A stretch of 10,000 bases of DNA from Choanephora cucurbitarum (GCA_025331435.1 JAIWNI010000228.1:1-10000), one strand, 5' to 3'; counted from the stretch's first letter, positions 1-8,361 are shown. Program-made: numbers and translations. Notes: generated by a model not told the origin, from the sequence alone.

Positions 1-96
1 CAGTTATATAGTAGTACATTATCTCATACCACAGACCCTATTGAAACTCAGGTAAAGGCTGATTCGAATAGTTGAAAATGCACAATGAACAATGGT

Positions 97-423
97 GCGG
101 GCTGTTTTTGCCGTTCTTGTTTCCTCGTTTAGATGATCTTGTTTGAAGTTTGCAGTTTAAGCGGGGAATTTTTTTGGGGTCTCTGGATTGTGTCAGTTTA
201 TGGTGGATTAGCTTGTGGTATGTTTTTAGGTTGTTGTGGAGGAGGCTGTTTGTCTTGATGGTCTCTTGTTGTTTGGATGATCCTGTTTAAAATTGATAAA
301 ATGGCACCTTTTGAAAATCCATGGTTTTTGTTTTAATTTGTTTGAAGATGGTGTAGTAATCGATGTTTGCTGATTCAAGTGTAGGAGGCTATTTTTCTTG
401 ATGGTTTCTTGTTGTTTCGATGA
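97..423. repeat. Degenerate direct repeat, about 143 bp period, three partial copies
   Basis: The 40 bases at 241-280 match 384-423 at 36 of 40 positions, an offset of 143. The stretch 127-147 matches 271-291 at 18 of 21 positions, an offset of 144, and this match weakens leftward to about position 97. The shared core includes GGAGGCTRTT, TCTTGATGGTYTCTTGTTG and GATGATC. The sequence between the matching blocks has diverged beyond what I can align by eye, so this is either an old tandem array or short dispersed copies with coincidental spacing. Confidence 0.55.
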
Positions 424-445
424 TTGGATTTTTTCGTGGAGGCGT

Positions 446-469
446 ACTTCTTTAAAAAATTAAAGAAGT
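446..469. repeat. Perfect 10-bp inverted repeat with 4-nt loop
   Basis: ACTTCTTTAA at 446-455 is followed by AAAA and then its exact reverse complement TTAAAGAAGT at 460-469. It would form a stable but AT-rich hairpin. Helitron 3' ends carry a hairpin about 10 nt before CTRR, but no CTRR follows at that spacing, so it is left unassigned. Confidence 0.7.
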
Positions 470-1053
470 TCATCGGTTTTAACTGTTGCTATCCTCTGTG
501 TTGCCTAGGTTGTCTATTTTTTTGGTGGATTTGGTTTGCCTAGTGTTAGTTGATGTTGTTTTGGTCAAGTTGTCTTTGCGAAAAGTGTTTTTTGGTTTGC
601 GTTAATGGTTGGAATCGTTAAATTGTCTTTTGTGTTGTCAATTCTCTTATTGCTTTGTTGATCGTACTGAAAGAAAGAAGCTTAAACCGTGTTTAATGTA
701 TTAGTGTTTGCCTGTCGATAACATTGTGTTATAGTCACTGGCTGTTTTATGATCTCTTTTTAAAGGTGGTTTATATTTATCTGTATTTGGGTTCATTGTT
801 CTGTGTTGGTTATCGGTCGTGTGTCACTCTTTTGTAATGAATCACACGGTTTTTTTTAGGTTATTCACTCTATGTATATATCTTCTATGTTTGTGTTGTG
901 CTGTTGTTACGAATGAGTAGATGTAACTAAGCTTTGTATAGGAAACAACAAAAAAATGAAAAAAAAGATGAAAAATGATAGAAACTGCCGCGTATGCCGA
1001 CTGAGGTTAAAAAAAGGTCTAAAAAAGAAACCCGTGATAGATTGGTTCTTTTT

Positions 1054-1059
1054 TTTATT
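1054..1059 (-). terminator. Polyadenylation signal for the glycosylase gene
   Basis: The minus strand reads AATAAA here, about 53 nt past the stop codon of the MUG/TDG-like gene. This is a plausible distance for a short 3' UTR, although the region is A-rich and the hexamer could occur by chance. Confidence 0.4.
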
Positions 1060-1111
1060 TACTTTTCTTTAAATTCCTGGTTTTTTTTTTGGTTGATTGC
1101 TTAGGTTATGT

Positions 1112-1678
1112 TCAATCGAGTATCTGGACCACATTCACTCTTTTCAGTAGCTCGTTGATAGTTTGATCCCAAGTGTGTTGAATTGCTTCAGCTGTCATTC
1201 GAACGCGGCCACTTCCACTTGGTACACAGTAGACCGGGATCGAGCGTCCGTCTTGAAGCGGGTATTCACCAACCAGACCGTAACCACTGCGATGGCGATG
1301 CATAAAGTGGTTAGCACATTTGACACCGACAAAGCAGATACTTTGGATAGTGTGGCGGTTGATCAGCCTGGTAAGTCGATCGCGTCCTGCCACCATCATT
1401 GCGTTTGTTATATCTCGTTCTCTGTGTGTAGGTTGCTGGACATAGTTGGTGAAGCTGATGTTGTAGTTTTGGAAGACAAGCGTGTCTTGGTTGTCAGTGG
1501 CGCGGATCAATCCAGTTTGGGAAAGGTATTGGAAGAATCGGTTTCTGGATGCAGAGAAAAAATGGCCTTGTCTGGTTGGATCTGTTTCTCTTGCCGATGG
1601 GTTGATACCCACAAAGAGGATAGAAGTAGTATCGGGCTGGATAAGGTCGTGGATGATGTTGGTAGCTTGCATTTGCAT
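1112..1678 (-). CDS. MUG/TDG-type mismatch-specific uracil-DNA glycosylase
   Basis: The 188-residue protein has the family 2 uracil-DNA glycosylase layout over its whole length. Strand 1 and the catalytic loop read ILFVGINPS (residues 20-28); N26 corresponds to the catalytic asparagine of Mug and TDG. Next come GHFFSASRNRFF (38-49), matching the family's G-x-x-F-x-x-x-x-N-R-F-W stretch, NISFTNYVQQPT (73-84), the core strand ICFVGVKCA (114-122), GEYPL (137-141), and the DNA-intercalation motif VPSGSGR (152-158), equivalent to NPSGLSR in Mug. Such enzymes flip out and excise uracil or thymine mispaired with guanine, starting base-excision repair. Length is close to bacterial Mug (about 168 aa), with no intron and no fused domain. 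The ATG at 1678 is the first possible: the frame stays open upstream through an A-rich microsatellite but has no other ATG. It is divergent from the Helitron gene. Family call is firm; substrate range is inferred. Confidence 0.88.
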   Translation of the reverse strand: MQMQATNIIHDLIQPDTTSILFVGINPSARETDPTRQGHFFSASRNRFFQYLSQTGLIRATDNQDTLVFQNYNISFTNYVQQPTHRERDITNAMMVAGRDRLTRLINRHTIQSICFVGVKCANHFMHRHRSGYGLVGEYPLQDGRSIPVYCVPSGSGRVRMTAEAIQHTWDQTINELLKRVNVVQILD

Positions 1679-1691
1679 CTTGTTTTTTTTT

Positions 1692-1793
1692 ATTTTTATT
1701 TTTATTTTTATTTTTATTTTTATTTTTATTTTTATTTTTATTTTTATTTTTATTTTTATTTTTATTTTTATTTTTATTTTTATTTTTATTTTT
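1692..1793. repeat. Perfect (ATTTTT)17 hexanucleotide microsatellite
   Basis: Seventeen uninterrupted ATTTTT units have an A every 6 nt from 1692 to 1788, flanked by T runs at 1683-1691 and 1794-1796. On the minus strand it reads (AAAAAT)n and ends about 5 nt before the glycosylase ATG, so it forms that gene's leader or core promoter. The absence of any interruption points to recent expansion or active length change. Confidence 0.97.
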
Positions 1794-1796
1794 TTT

Positions 1797-2050
1797 GGAA
1801 TAAAAGAGGTTGAAGTAGAATATTTGTAAAATAAATCACAGTGTAAAGTGCTCCATTGTCCTTTATCGAAAGCTGTTGAGGGGGGTTTTTTTTTAGGTTA
1901 CAATGCTGTTAATGGGGATTGTTGGGGGTGGGGTGTCATTGATCCACTAGAGTGGTCAGTGTTAGCGAATGGATCTTTGTCAGTAACAGGTTTCTTTCAG
2001 GGAAAAAAAATTGTTGTCGACTACATTGAGATGGTGTCATTGATAGATTG
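1797..2050. other. Spacer between the divergent glycosylase and Helitron genes
   Basis: This stretch carries the promoter regions of both divergent genes. It includes an imperfect inverted repeat at 1940-1958 (TGA, bulged T, CCACT, AG, AGTGGTCA). The frame ending at 2051 encodes about 50 residues that look faintly protein-like after a possible acceptor at 1896, but it has no ATG or recognisable upstream exon, so it is not called as a gene. Confidence 0.45.
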
Positions 2051-2058
2051 ATATAAAA
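2051..2058 (+). promoter_or_regulatory. TATA box of the Helitron Rep/helicase gene
   Basis: ATATAAAA lies 74 to 81 nt before the proposed ATG at 2132. It is followed by a C/T-rich leader (runs of C and T at 2061-2117) where transcription would start, the usual arrangement of TATA-type fungal promoters. Confidence 0.55.
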
Positions 2059-2131
2059 CATCCCCCTTTTTTTTGGGCTTGATCATCATCCTTTTTTTTC
2101 TTTTTTTTTTCTCTCTTCAACTTGAGTTATC

Positions 2132-5100
2132 ATGGCTAATGCTTATCCTTCGTTTGTGTTTAATCGCTATCAGTTAAAGGTATAGAGAGAGAGAGAGTGA
2201 TGAGACAAGGTGGATGATTTTAAATCCCTCTTTATTTTAGAACTTTGAAGACTTTCGTCAGTTTCGCTTGACAATGCCTCTAGAGTACTGTGCGTTTTGT
2301 CTGATGTTGTTGTACCCTGAAGATGTCTTTTATCGGTCTTACCCTTCCGCTGAAAGGCTACCTTGTGAAGAGTGGGGTTTTGAGGGGATTCGAAACGATC
2401 GGTTCGAGGTGGTTACCTGTGAAGAACATAGCCAAAAACCGTTGGTGCCTCTTGTGTTTCCTGGACCTCGTTATGAAGGCTTGATCGACCCGCTGAACTA
2501 TCGTGAACGAAGTACTATATCGCCCATCAAGATCATGTCGCGCATTACCCGTTGTCGATCCAACGTACGATCTTACTGTGGCCATTACGAGCAGAGTAGG
2601 ACCACCTGGACTGAGCATAACTTGGAATTTCTGCAGATGCTGTATGGTGGTGTGAATGGTACGCCTCTGATGAGAGAAGAGAGTCAATCGATCAACTTTG
2701 AGAACGTTCGTCATGTCTTTCAGCTGTTGCGTACAGTCAATCCTTTGTTGAGTCGATACGATGATGTCTCAATGGATTTTCAGCAAGAGCAGTTTGCGTT
2801 AAGAAAGATATCCAGTAGAAACATCGATCTGCCTGGCCATGTCTGGACCCACAACTATCTGATGCCTGTAGAAGACGTGGATCCTGTAGAAGGGACCACC
2901 ACTCTAAACGACTTGCCTCTTGGTGTGGATGTTCGGGACACGGAGATCCGTTATGGTGAAGAATTGGCGGCGTTAGCCTTGATTTTTCCGTATCTCTTTA
3001 CTAACGGTCGTGGTTATTACTCTTTGTGTAAAGGTACTGCTCGTGCTGATGAGGAGAATGGTGGTATGGCTGAAGCCAACGGCTTGATGACCATCGGTGC
3101 GTATGCCAAACGTTTAATCCACCTAGCCGATCGCCGATTTGGATCCTCGGTTGAGTTTTTGTTTTTTATGCTGGACTATATCGAAAAGAAGAACATTCAT
3201 TCTGCTAATCGCCATGTGGTTCCTATTCAAGAAGGCCGGCAGTACACCAGGGCTGATGTCCACGATGGCCAGAATTACATCAAGGATAACGTGGTGCTTG
3301 TGCCTCATCAGATCCGAAGTGGTAGAGCCTTTAAGCGGAAGCATAGTCTTAATCTACGCAATATGTTCAAGGAGTTAGGTCCACCTCAGTTGTTCATGAC
3401 CTTTACCTGCGACGACTTTGCTGAAGAGTACAAGCTACTGTTGAACGGTCAAGAACCTTGGTCCGATCCTGTGTTGTTCAGTCGTCACTTTAAGCGTAGC
3501 TTTCAACGTATTTGGCAGTACTATATCTTAAGAAGAGGTTGTTACTTTTATCGGTTAGTTGGAGGGATCACCGATTGGTCTTATACAGTGGAACTGCAAG
3601 ATCGTGGTAGCCCCCATGTGCATCTGGTGTTGTGGACTGGAAAGACGGCCGATGAGCTGATGGCCGATCCCAATGTGATCTGTGCTCAAATTCCAGACGT
3701 TGGGGCCAATCCTGAATTGCACAATCTGGTGTTGAATCGACAGATCCATGCCTGTGGATCGTATTGCCAACCTGAAGAAGGGGCTCATTGTCGGTTTGGC
3801 TATCCCAAGCGGCCGTGTGCGGAGCAGCTGTTTGATGTGGTGAGCGGACGTGCCTACTATCGAAGATCTGAAGCGGATCACCACGTGAATGCTTACAATC
3901 CTTATCTGCTGCGCATGTTGGGCACAAGTATGGACATTCAAGCTAACTACAGCAACAATGTGGCTGAGTATCTTGCAAAGTATCTCAGTAAGATGGATAC
4001 AACAGTGGATCTTGAGTGGGGTATGGAAAGAACAGTTGAACATTTCAAAGGTCGTGTTGTTGGATCAGTGGTAAGCGAAACCCTACTTTTTTAAATTTAA
4101 TCCTCTTTTGTTAATGAGGTTTTTTTGAATTAGGATGCTGCTTATTTTTTGTCCGGTTGGAGCAAACATCGATCTAGTAGGGGTACATTGTATCTTAGTG
4201 TGGTCTATCCTGGTCGTGATGAAAGAAGGCTGTTGAAGAGTAATTTGGACCGGTTAGGTGAAGGCAGTACTCAGATCTTCTACCCTACCCATGTGGAAAA
4301 GTACCTTGCTAGACATCGACAGCTGCATCACCTCTGCCTAAGAGATTATTTTCTTACCTACCGGTTGACAAGGGAACAAGACATTGAGGATCTGTTTGAT
4401 GATGAAGCTATCGAGTTTTTAGGAAGTCGAAGTATCGAGTAAGACAGTTTATTTATCAATGAATTTTTTTTAATGGGGTTTTTAATTATATCGTTGTGTA
4501 GAACTGTGGGTAGAGATGAAGAAGAAGTGTTTGACGAACGATTGCAGATGTCTGTGCCGATTGCTTGTACTGATAACTTTGGTATGCGATATAAAAGAAG
4601 AGAGGCAAATCGGTTTCCATTTTGGCGCACCCACTTTTACGATCAAGCTCAGGGTGAGCCTTTTTTCTATCAGCTTGTCTGTCTCTACTTGCCCTGTACT
4701 GATTTTGATGCCCTAAGGGCTGGCTACGATAGCTGGAGGGCGTGTTATCTGGATGTGGCAAGACGACCGGAATTTAGGCAGGATGAAGAAGAGAAAGCAA
4801 GAGTGATTGAGTTGGATCGGCTGATTGGAAGACAAGACGAAGAAGAAGACGAGAATGGCTTGGATATGGAGCGAGCGTTAGAACGGCTATCAAACAGCTT
4901 GCGTATTGCGTCTGTTGAGCAGAGCGACTTCTACAACTTTTACACAGATTTTGCGTCGGCAAAGGGACCGATTGTTGTCTTTGGGGCGGCTGGTACTGGT
5001 AAGAGTTTTCTTCTGCAGATGCTAAGAGACACGGCTATCATCAACGACCTGTTTCCTGTGGTATTGGCTCCTACTGGGGTGGCTGCGTACAATGTGGATG

Positions 5101-6128
5101 GCCAGACCTTTCACAGTTTCTTTGGCATCGATCTGGAGACAGGCCAGGCTAATCTGAATCGGTTGGCTGACTTTTTGGTGGTGCATCCCCGTGTGGCGTT
5201 TTTTGTAGATGAATGTTCCATGCTCAGTAGTCAGCTTGTAGGTGTGATGAGTGATGCTCTGTCGGTTGTGTGTGAGTCTGATGAACCGTTTGCTGGCTTA
5301 CCGGTGGTTTTCTTTGGAGATATGGGCCAACTGCCGCCGATCAGTCCTGATGATCAACTTTTCTTTAGGAGTCCTCTGATTCAGGATGCCTACATGGTGT
5401 GTCTAAGCCAGCCTATGCGACAGAAGGCTGGTGAGGATGTCTTTTTGCGGTTTCTAAACGACATTCGGCTGTACAACTTTAACGACAGTGTGTTTACGTT
5501 TATGCAGAGCAGGTTGGTGCTGCCTTACCAGGTGCCTCAGGATGCTATGATGCTGTACAGCGAGAATGAGCCGGTGCGGCAGTTCAATACGACCCGATTG
5601 CGGATGATGCCTAGTGCCCCGCATGTCTTTGCTGCTGAGGATGTTGGAGATGCGAATGCGCTGAATCGTGAAGTTGAACTGGAGAAGACGTTGTCGTTAA
5701 AGATCAATGCACCCTGTATTCTGCTGGCCAATTTGGATGTGTTGGGCGGATGGGTGAATGGGACGACCTGTAAGGTAATCAGAATTGATGAAGCCGGGAG
5801 CGTAATCTTTGTGCAGAAAGAAGGTGGATGCATCAGGACAGTTCGTCGGATCACTCGTGTGGTGTACCGTACGGGACATTCACGGACTCAGTTTCCGCTC
5901 AAGTTGGCGTTTGCCTCTACTATCCACAAGGTGCAGAGCATGACCATTACCGGTAACGTGGCTCTGTCTTTAGAGTACCCTTTTAACAGTGCCGGTCAGT
6001 TGTACGTGGCGTGTTCTCGGGCTGTTCGTGGCGACAACCTGTACTTTGTAGGTGGTGGTGCTGTTCAGAATACATTGCTTGTTCGTGATAACCTGATCTT
6101 AGATTTTATCAAAAGTTTAAAACAATAA
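2132..6128 (+). CDS. Helitron Rep/helicase (HUH nuclease plus PIF1-type helicase), four exons
   Basis: Exons are 2132-2179, 2241-4070, 4134-4438 and 4502-6128; introns of 61, 63 and 63 nt all begin GT, end TAG and keep frame, giving 1269 aa. This is the rolling-circle transposase of Helitrons: the Rep half nicks and rejoins single strands through tyrosines, the helicase half unwinds DNA with ATP. Rep motifs: FMTFTCDDF (from 401), the HUH metal site RGSPHVHLVLW (H475, H477) and the two-tyrosine motif EYLAKYLSK (Y593, Y597). Helicase motifs: Walker A GAAGTGKS (889-896, K895), APTGVAAYNVDGQTFHSF, Walker B FVDECSM (D964, E965), GDMGQLPPI (from 1000), QPMR, STIHKVQS (H1203) and QLYVACSRA (R1234). 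The N-terminus has a Cys pair (C33, C36). The short first exon is the least certain part; M28 at 2274 is an alternative start. All key residues are present with no internal stop, so it looks functional. It lacks the fused OTU or endonuclease domains of some animal elements. Confidence 0.92.
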
Positions 6129-6129
6129 A
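6124..6129 (+). terminator. Polyadenylation signal overlapping the RepHel stop codon
   Basis: AATAAA contains the TAA stop at 6126-6128. With the convergent gene's stop only 69 nt away, the 3' UTR must be very short or overlap its neighbour. Confidence 0.5.
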
Positions 6130-6177
6130 ATTTACAACTGTTATGATGGGTTTATTTTTTTTAAGAGAATCATTGTT

Positions 6178-6183
6178 TTTATT
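6178..6183 (-). terminator. Polyadenylation signal for the SQ/TQ-tailed OB-like gene
   Basis: The minus strand reads AATAAA about 15 nt past the stop of the 6198-7145 gene, inside the 69-nt gap to the convergent Helitron gene. Confidence 0.5.
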
Positions 6184-6197
6184 TACTGTAAAGAGAA

Positions 6198-7145
6198 TTA
6201 CTTTTTGGCTTTTGTCTGTCTAGGCTTCTTGGGCTTTCTTGTAGCCTGTACGATTGTTGTTGCCTGTTTCGGTCTCTGTTCTGTAACCTCTGGCTCTTCC
6301 TCTTCCTCGATGTACGCAGGCGTACTTCTCTTTCGACTGGACCGTGTCTGAACGCCTGGTGTTGCCGATCTCAGTCTGGTAGCCTGTAGCTGTCTTACGA
6401 TCGACTCTTGCGATGACTGGCTTGTTTGCGATCTTTCCAGTGAAGCCGGTGTTTCCTCTGCTCTGCCTTTGCCTTTGGACCTCTGGCTGGCTGTCTGTTG
6501 GCTCACCGTGCTCTGGGTAGGAGTGATAGATCCTTGACTAGCTGTTTGTTGGCTCTCCTGTGTGCTTTCACTTGGTGTTTCATGGCTCTCTTGTGTGCCT
6601 GTGCCTTGACTTGGATGGGTTTCTTGGCTCTGTGTAGCTGGACGTACCCACTCTCTTGCTGGTCCAGGTTCTTCGTATCCCTCTCTGCGGATTGGTATTT
6701 CGGTTGCTGTGCCTGTGCTTACGTTTAGGTTGATGCCTGTATAGATGGTGCTTGGTTCTGGGGGCGGTTGAATGATGGGGCTGATCCCTTGTAGGCCGAG
6801 TATGTTGATGGTCGGATTGATGACTGGTTCTATTCTGATCAGGTTCTGGACCATCAGGATGTTTCTCGGTGATCTTGTTGCTGTAGCGCGTGGATTAAAC
6901 GTTCGGCTAGCCTGTTGGACACCTGACGCTGTGATAGCTAGAATGAGATTTTCCCCTGAAGATACGTTGTTTCGTCTGGCTTGTTCGATAAACATCTCTG
7001 GCGGGATCACCATCAGCACTGACTGATTCATCTGTTGGAGGTGACCGAGAATAAGCAACTCGCCTCTAGCTGTTTCGCGAAACTGGTCAGTAAAGGCAAT
7101 AGCATTGGTGACAATGCCCTCGAAGTTTTGAATTGGTTCGCTCAT
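6198..7145 (-). CDS. Possible SSB-like OB-fold protein with SQ/TQ cluster and basic tail
   Basis: I do not recognise this 315-residue protein by name. Residues 8-110 look like a small beta-barrel: FEGIVTNAIAF, then QSVLMVIPP (41-49), a helix-like EMFIEQARRNN (50-60), GENLILAITASG (64-75) and ILMVQNLIRIEPV (96-108). This order, with a helix between strands 3 and 4, resembles a single-strand-binding OB fold, but no diagnostic motif confirms it. Residues 165-250 are disordered and hold 13 SQ/TQ dipeptides (first T171, last S245), the consensus target of ATM/ATR kinases. An acidic patch (EEEEEPE, 280-286) and basic, nuclear-localisation-like stretches (RSSRKRS, and RKPKKPRQTKAKK at the end) follow. 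The ATG at 7145 is preceded by a pyrimidine-rich leader and an AAAAATAAAA box at 7201-7210. It converges on the Helitron gene, 69 nt away. A DNA-binding partner of RepHel is a reasonable inference. Confidence 0.75.
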   Translation of the reverse strand: MSEPIQNFEGIVTNAIAFTDQFRETARGELLILGHLQQMNQSVLMVIPPEMFIEQARRNNVSSGENLILAITASGVQQASRTFNPRATATRSPRNILMVQNLIRIEPVINPTINILGLQGISPIIQPPPEPSTIYTGINLNVSTGTATEIPIRREGYEEPGPAREWVRPATQSQETHPSQGTGTQESHETPSESTQESQQTASQGSITPTQSTVSQQTASQRSKGKGRAEETPASLERSQTSQSSQESIVRQLQATRLRSATPGVQTRSSRKRSTPAYIEEEEEPEVTEQRPKQATTIVQATRKPKKPRQTKAKK

Positions 7146-7359
7146 GTTTTAGAGATAGGATAGAGAGAAAGAAGAAATGTTTTGTTGATCGACTGCGTAA
7201 TTTTATTTTTGAAATGGTTTCATTATGCCACACTTGTTTAATCGGGTTGGACCGGGAACAATAAAGTTGTCCTTGTTGATTTGATTGTACTTTATACCAT
7301 CAGGAAATGTTGTTCATGTTTATCACTCATTGTAAATCCTACGATCTTATAGTTTAAAT

Positions 7360-7472
7360 AGCAAGAAAAGGTAAATTTATTAAGAGAAAAAAATAGTAGC
7401 AAGAACAAGGAAAAAAAAGGAAGCAAGAAAAAAAAAGAAGCAAGAAAAAGAGCAAGAAAAAGAAAAAAAAAG
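7360..7472. repeat. Irregular GCAAGAAAAA repeats
   Basis: GCAAGAA occurs at 7361, 7399, 7423, 7440 and 7452, separated by purine-rich runs. Spacing is irregular, from 12 to 38 nt, so this looks like slippage in low-complexity 3' UTR sequence rather than an ordered array. Confidence 0.7.
7376..7381 (-). terminator. Candidate polyadenylation signal for the OB-fold gene
   Basis: The minus strand reads AATAAA about 95 nt past the stop at 7476. It is the first exact hexamer downstream, on the far side of most of the pyrimidine-rich 3' repeat. Confidence 0.4.
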
Positions 7473-7475
7473 GAT

Positions 7476-8307
7476 TCACCCCACGTTCATTGACTCGAAA
7501 TCAATATCCTCTTGAGGACGGGGGGCAGAAGAATGGGGCTTAAATGCCCGAGAAGACGAAGCCAAAGAAGAGGAAGAGGGGGAAGAAGAACCAACAACAG
7601 CGCCGCTTACAAGTTCGACGTCTTCATCTTCGCTGAATTTCTTGCTTTGCAAGATCTTTTCTTGCAGTCGTTGTGCAACTGATTTGTTTTTTTTGCGGTC
7701 TTCTTCCGCCAATCTCTGTCTTGCCGCCGAGTCGTCGATTTTTATGGCGCTGAAGTCTTTGTCGGGCCCTGTTTTGTATTGTTAGTTAATGTGTGTCGTT
7801 GAAATTGTTTACTTACACAGGGACTTGAACACCGTCTCCATTTTTTTGAAGAGTATGGAGTCGTCGCACTCCATGATGACCTTTTTGGGGTCCACCTTAT
7901 TTTCGGCAACGTACTTGTACACAAGGTACAAGACGCTGTTGTTTGTGATTTCTTGTCTTTCCACAAGAACTCCACGTGGTGTCACCAGTTGATTCAGAGT
8001 TGCCACTTGGCAGACGTACGGCTTGTTCCTGGAAGACAGTTTGGCATAATGCCCTGACTTGCCTATTTGAAAAAAAAGCATTGGTACTGATGGTCTTTTA
8101 ATAGTAAATGTATTTACCTTCCCCACGGACATTATCGCCTTCCTTTAGCTTAATCATGGTGTATATTAAGCCGGCGTCGCAGGATCTGATCGTCAGCTTT
8201 TCACCGTCGTTTTTTATTGTTGTCTTGGCACAAAGGCCAGCTTGTGCATCCACAGTAATGATGGTATTCTTGCTGGTGACAGTTCCTGTAAAGCGTGTTT
8301 CATACAT
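7476..8307 (-). CDS. Probable OB-fold DNA-binding protein, three exons
   Basis: Minus-strand exons are 8307-8118, 8062-7817 and 7768-7476. The introns (55 and 48 nt; donors GTAAAT and GTAAGT, acceptors TAG and CAG, a CTAAC branch site in the second) restore frame to 242 aa. Residues 1-100 suggest an OB barrel: ETRFTGTVTS, TIITVDAQ, KLTIRSCDAG, the typical strand KEGDNVRGEGK (55-65), then YVCQVATLNQLV. A charged helix (about 155-190), a Ser-rich linker and an acidic end (QEDIDFE) follow, an order reminiscent of single-strand-binding proteins with an acidic interaction tail. That comparison is inference; I cannot name the family. The ATG at 8307 was chosen because a TATA box lies 46 nt upstream. 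A TACTAAC at 8335-8341 leaves open an upstream exon splicing to TTTACAG, just inside exon 1. It is divergent from the 8489 gene, sharing a 181-bp promoter region. Confidence 0.72.
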
Positions 8308-8352
8308 GGTGTGAGGTAAAGAAGAAGAAGGACAGTTAGTACTTTATGGTAC

Positions 8353-8361
8353 CTTTTTATA
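8353..8361 (-). promoter_or_regulatory. TATA box of the OB-fold gene
   Basis: The minus strand reads TATAAAAAG, 46 to 54 nt before the ATG at 8307, followed by the pyrimidine stretch CCTTCTTCTTCTTTACC that would contain the transcription start. If the gene instead begins further upstream, this element would fall at an exon end, which seems less likely. Confidence 0.55.

Larger units (their letters stand above)
1..1111. other. T-rich gene-free region
   Basis: No convincing coding region is visible on either strand. The plus strand is strongly T-rich with scattered stops. It holds a degenerate repeat of about 143 bp period and a perfect inverted repeat, listed separately, and at its right end the 3' flank of the minus-strand glycosylase gene. 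It could be the left part of a mobile element or ordinary intergenic DNA; I saw nothing that decides between them. Confidence 0.6.
7146..7475. other. Spacer with promoter of the SQ/TQ gene and 3' flank of the OB-fold gene
   Basis: No gene is seen here. The right third (7360-7472) is A-rich with about five irregular GCAAGAAAAA units, which read as TTTTTCTTGC in the 3' UTR of the minus-strand gene ending at 7476. The left end carries a pyrimidine-rich leader (minus strand) and an A-rich TATA-like box at 7201-7210 for the gene starting at 7145. Confidence 0.5.

Noticed and set aside
446..485. Hairpin as a Helitron 3' terminus
   Set aside because: No CTRR lies about 10 nt after the stem, and the position is upstream of the plus-strand RepHel gene, where a 5' end would be expected.
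1163..1829. Plus-strand open frames ending in long Phe-Tyr or Phe-Ile repeats
   Set aside because: They are antisense to the glycosylase and then read through the (ATTTTT)17 microsatellite; the repeats are a by-product of the DNA repeat.
2184..2197. (AG)7 dinucleotide run
   Set aside because: A short low-complexity run inside the first RepHel intron with no sign of function.
3555..4043. Minus-strand open frames of 119 and 162 codons inside the Rep domain
   Set aside because: They are antisense to the conserved HUH and tyrosine motifs and show no recognisable features of their own.
4149..6128. Treating the linker and helicase segments as separate genes
   Set aside because: The gaps at 4071-4133 and 4439-4501 are 63-nt GT-AG introns that restore one frame, and Helitron Rep and helicase domains are normally a single protein.
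6498..7026. Plus-strand open frames of 76 and 84 codons
   Set aside because: They lie antisense to the SQ/TQ-tailed protein, and their Cys/Leu-rich composition is the complement of Ser/Gln codons.
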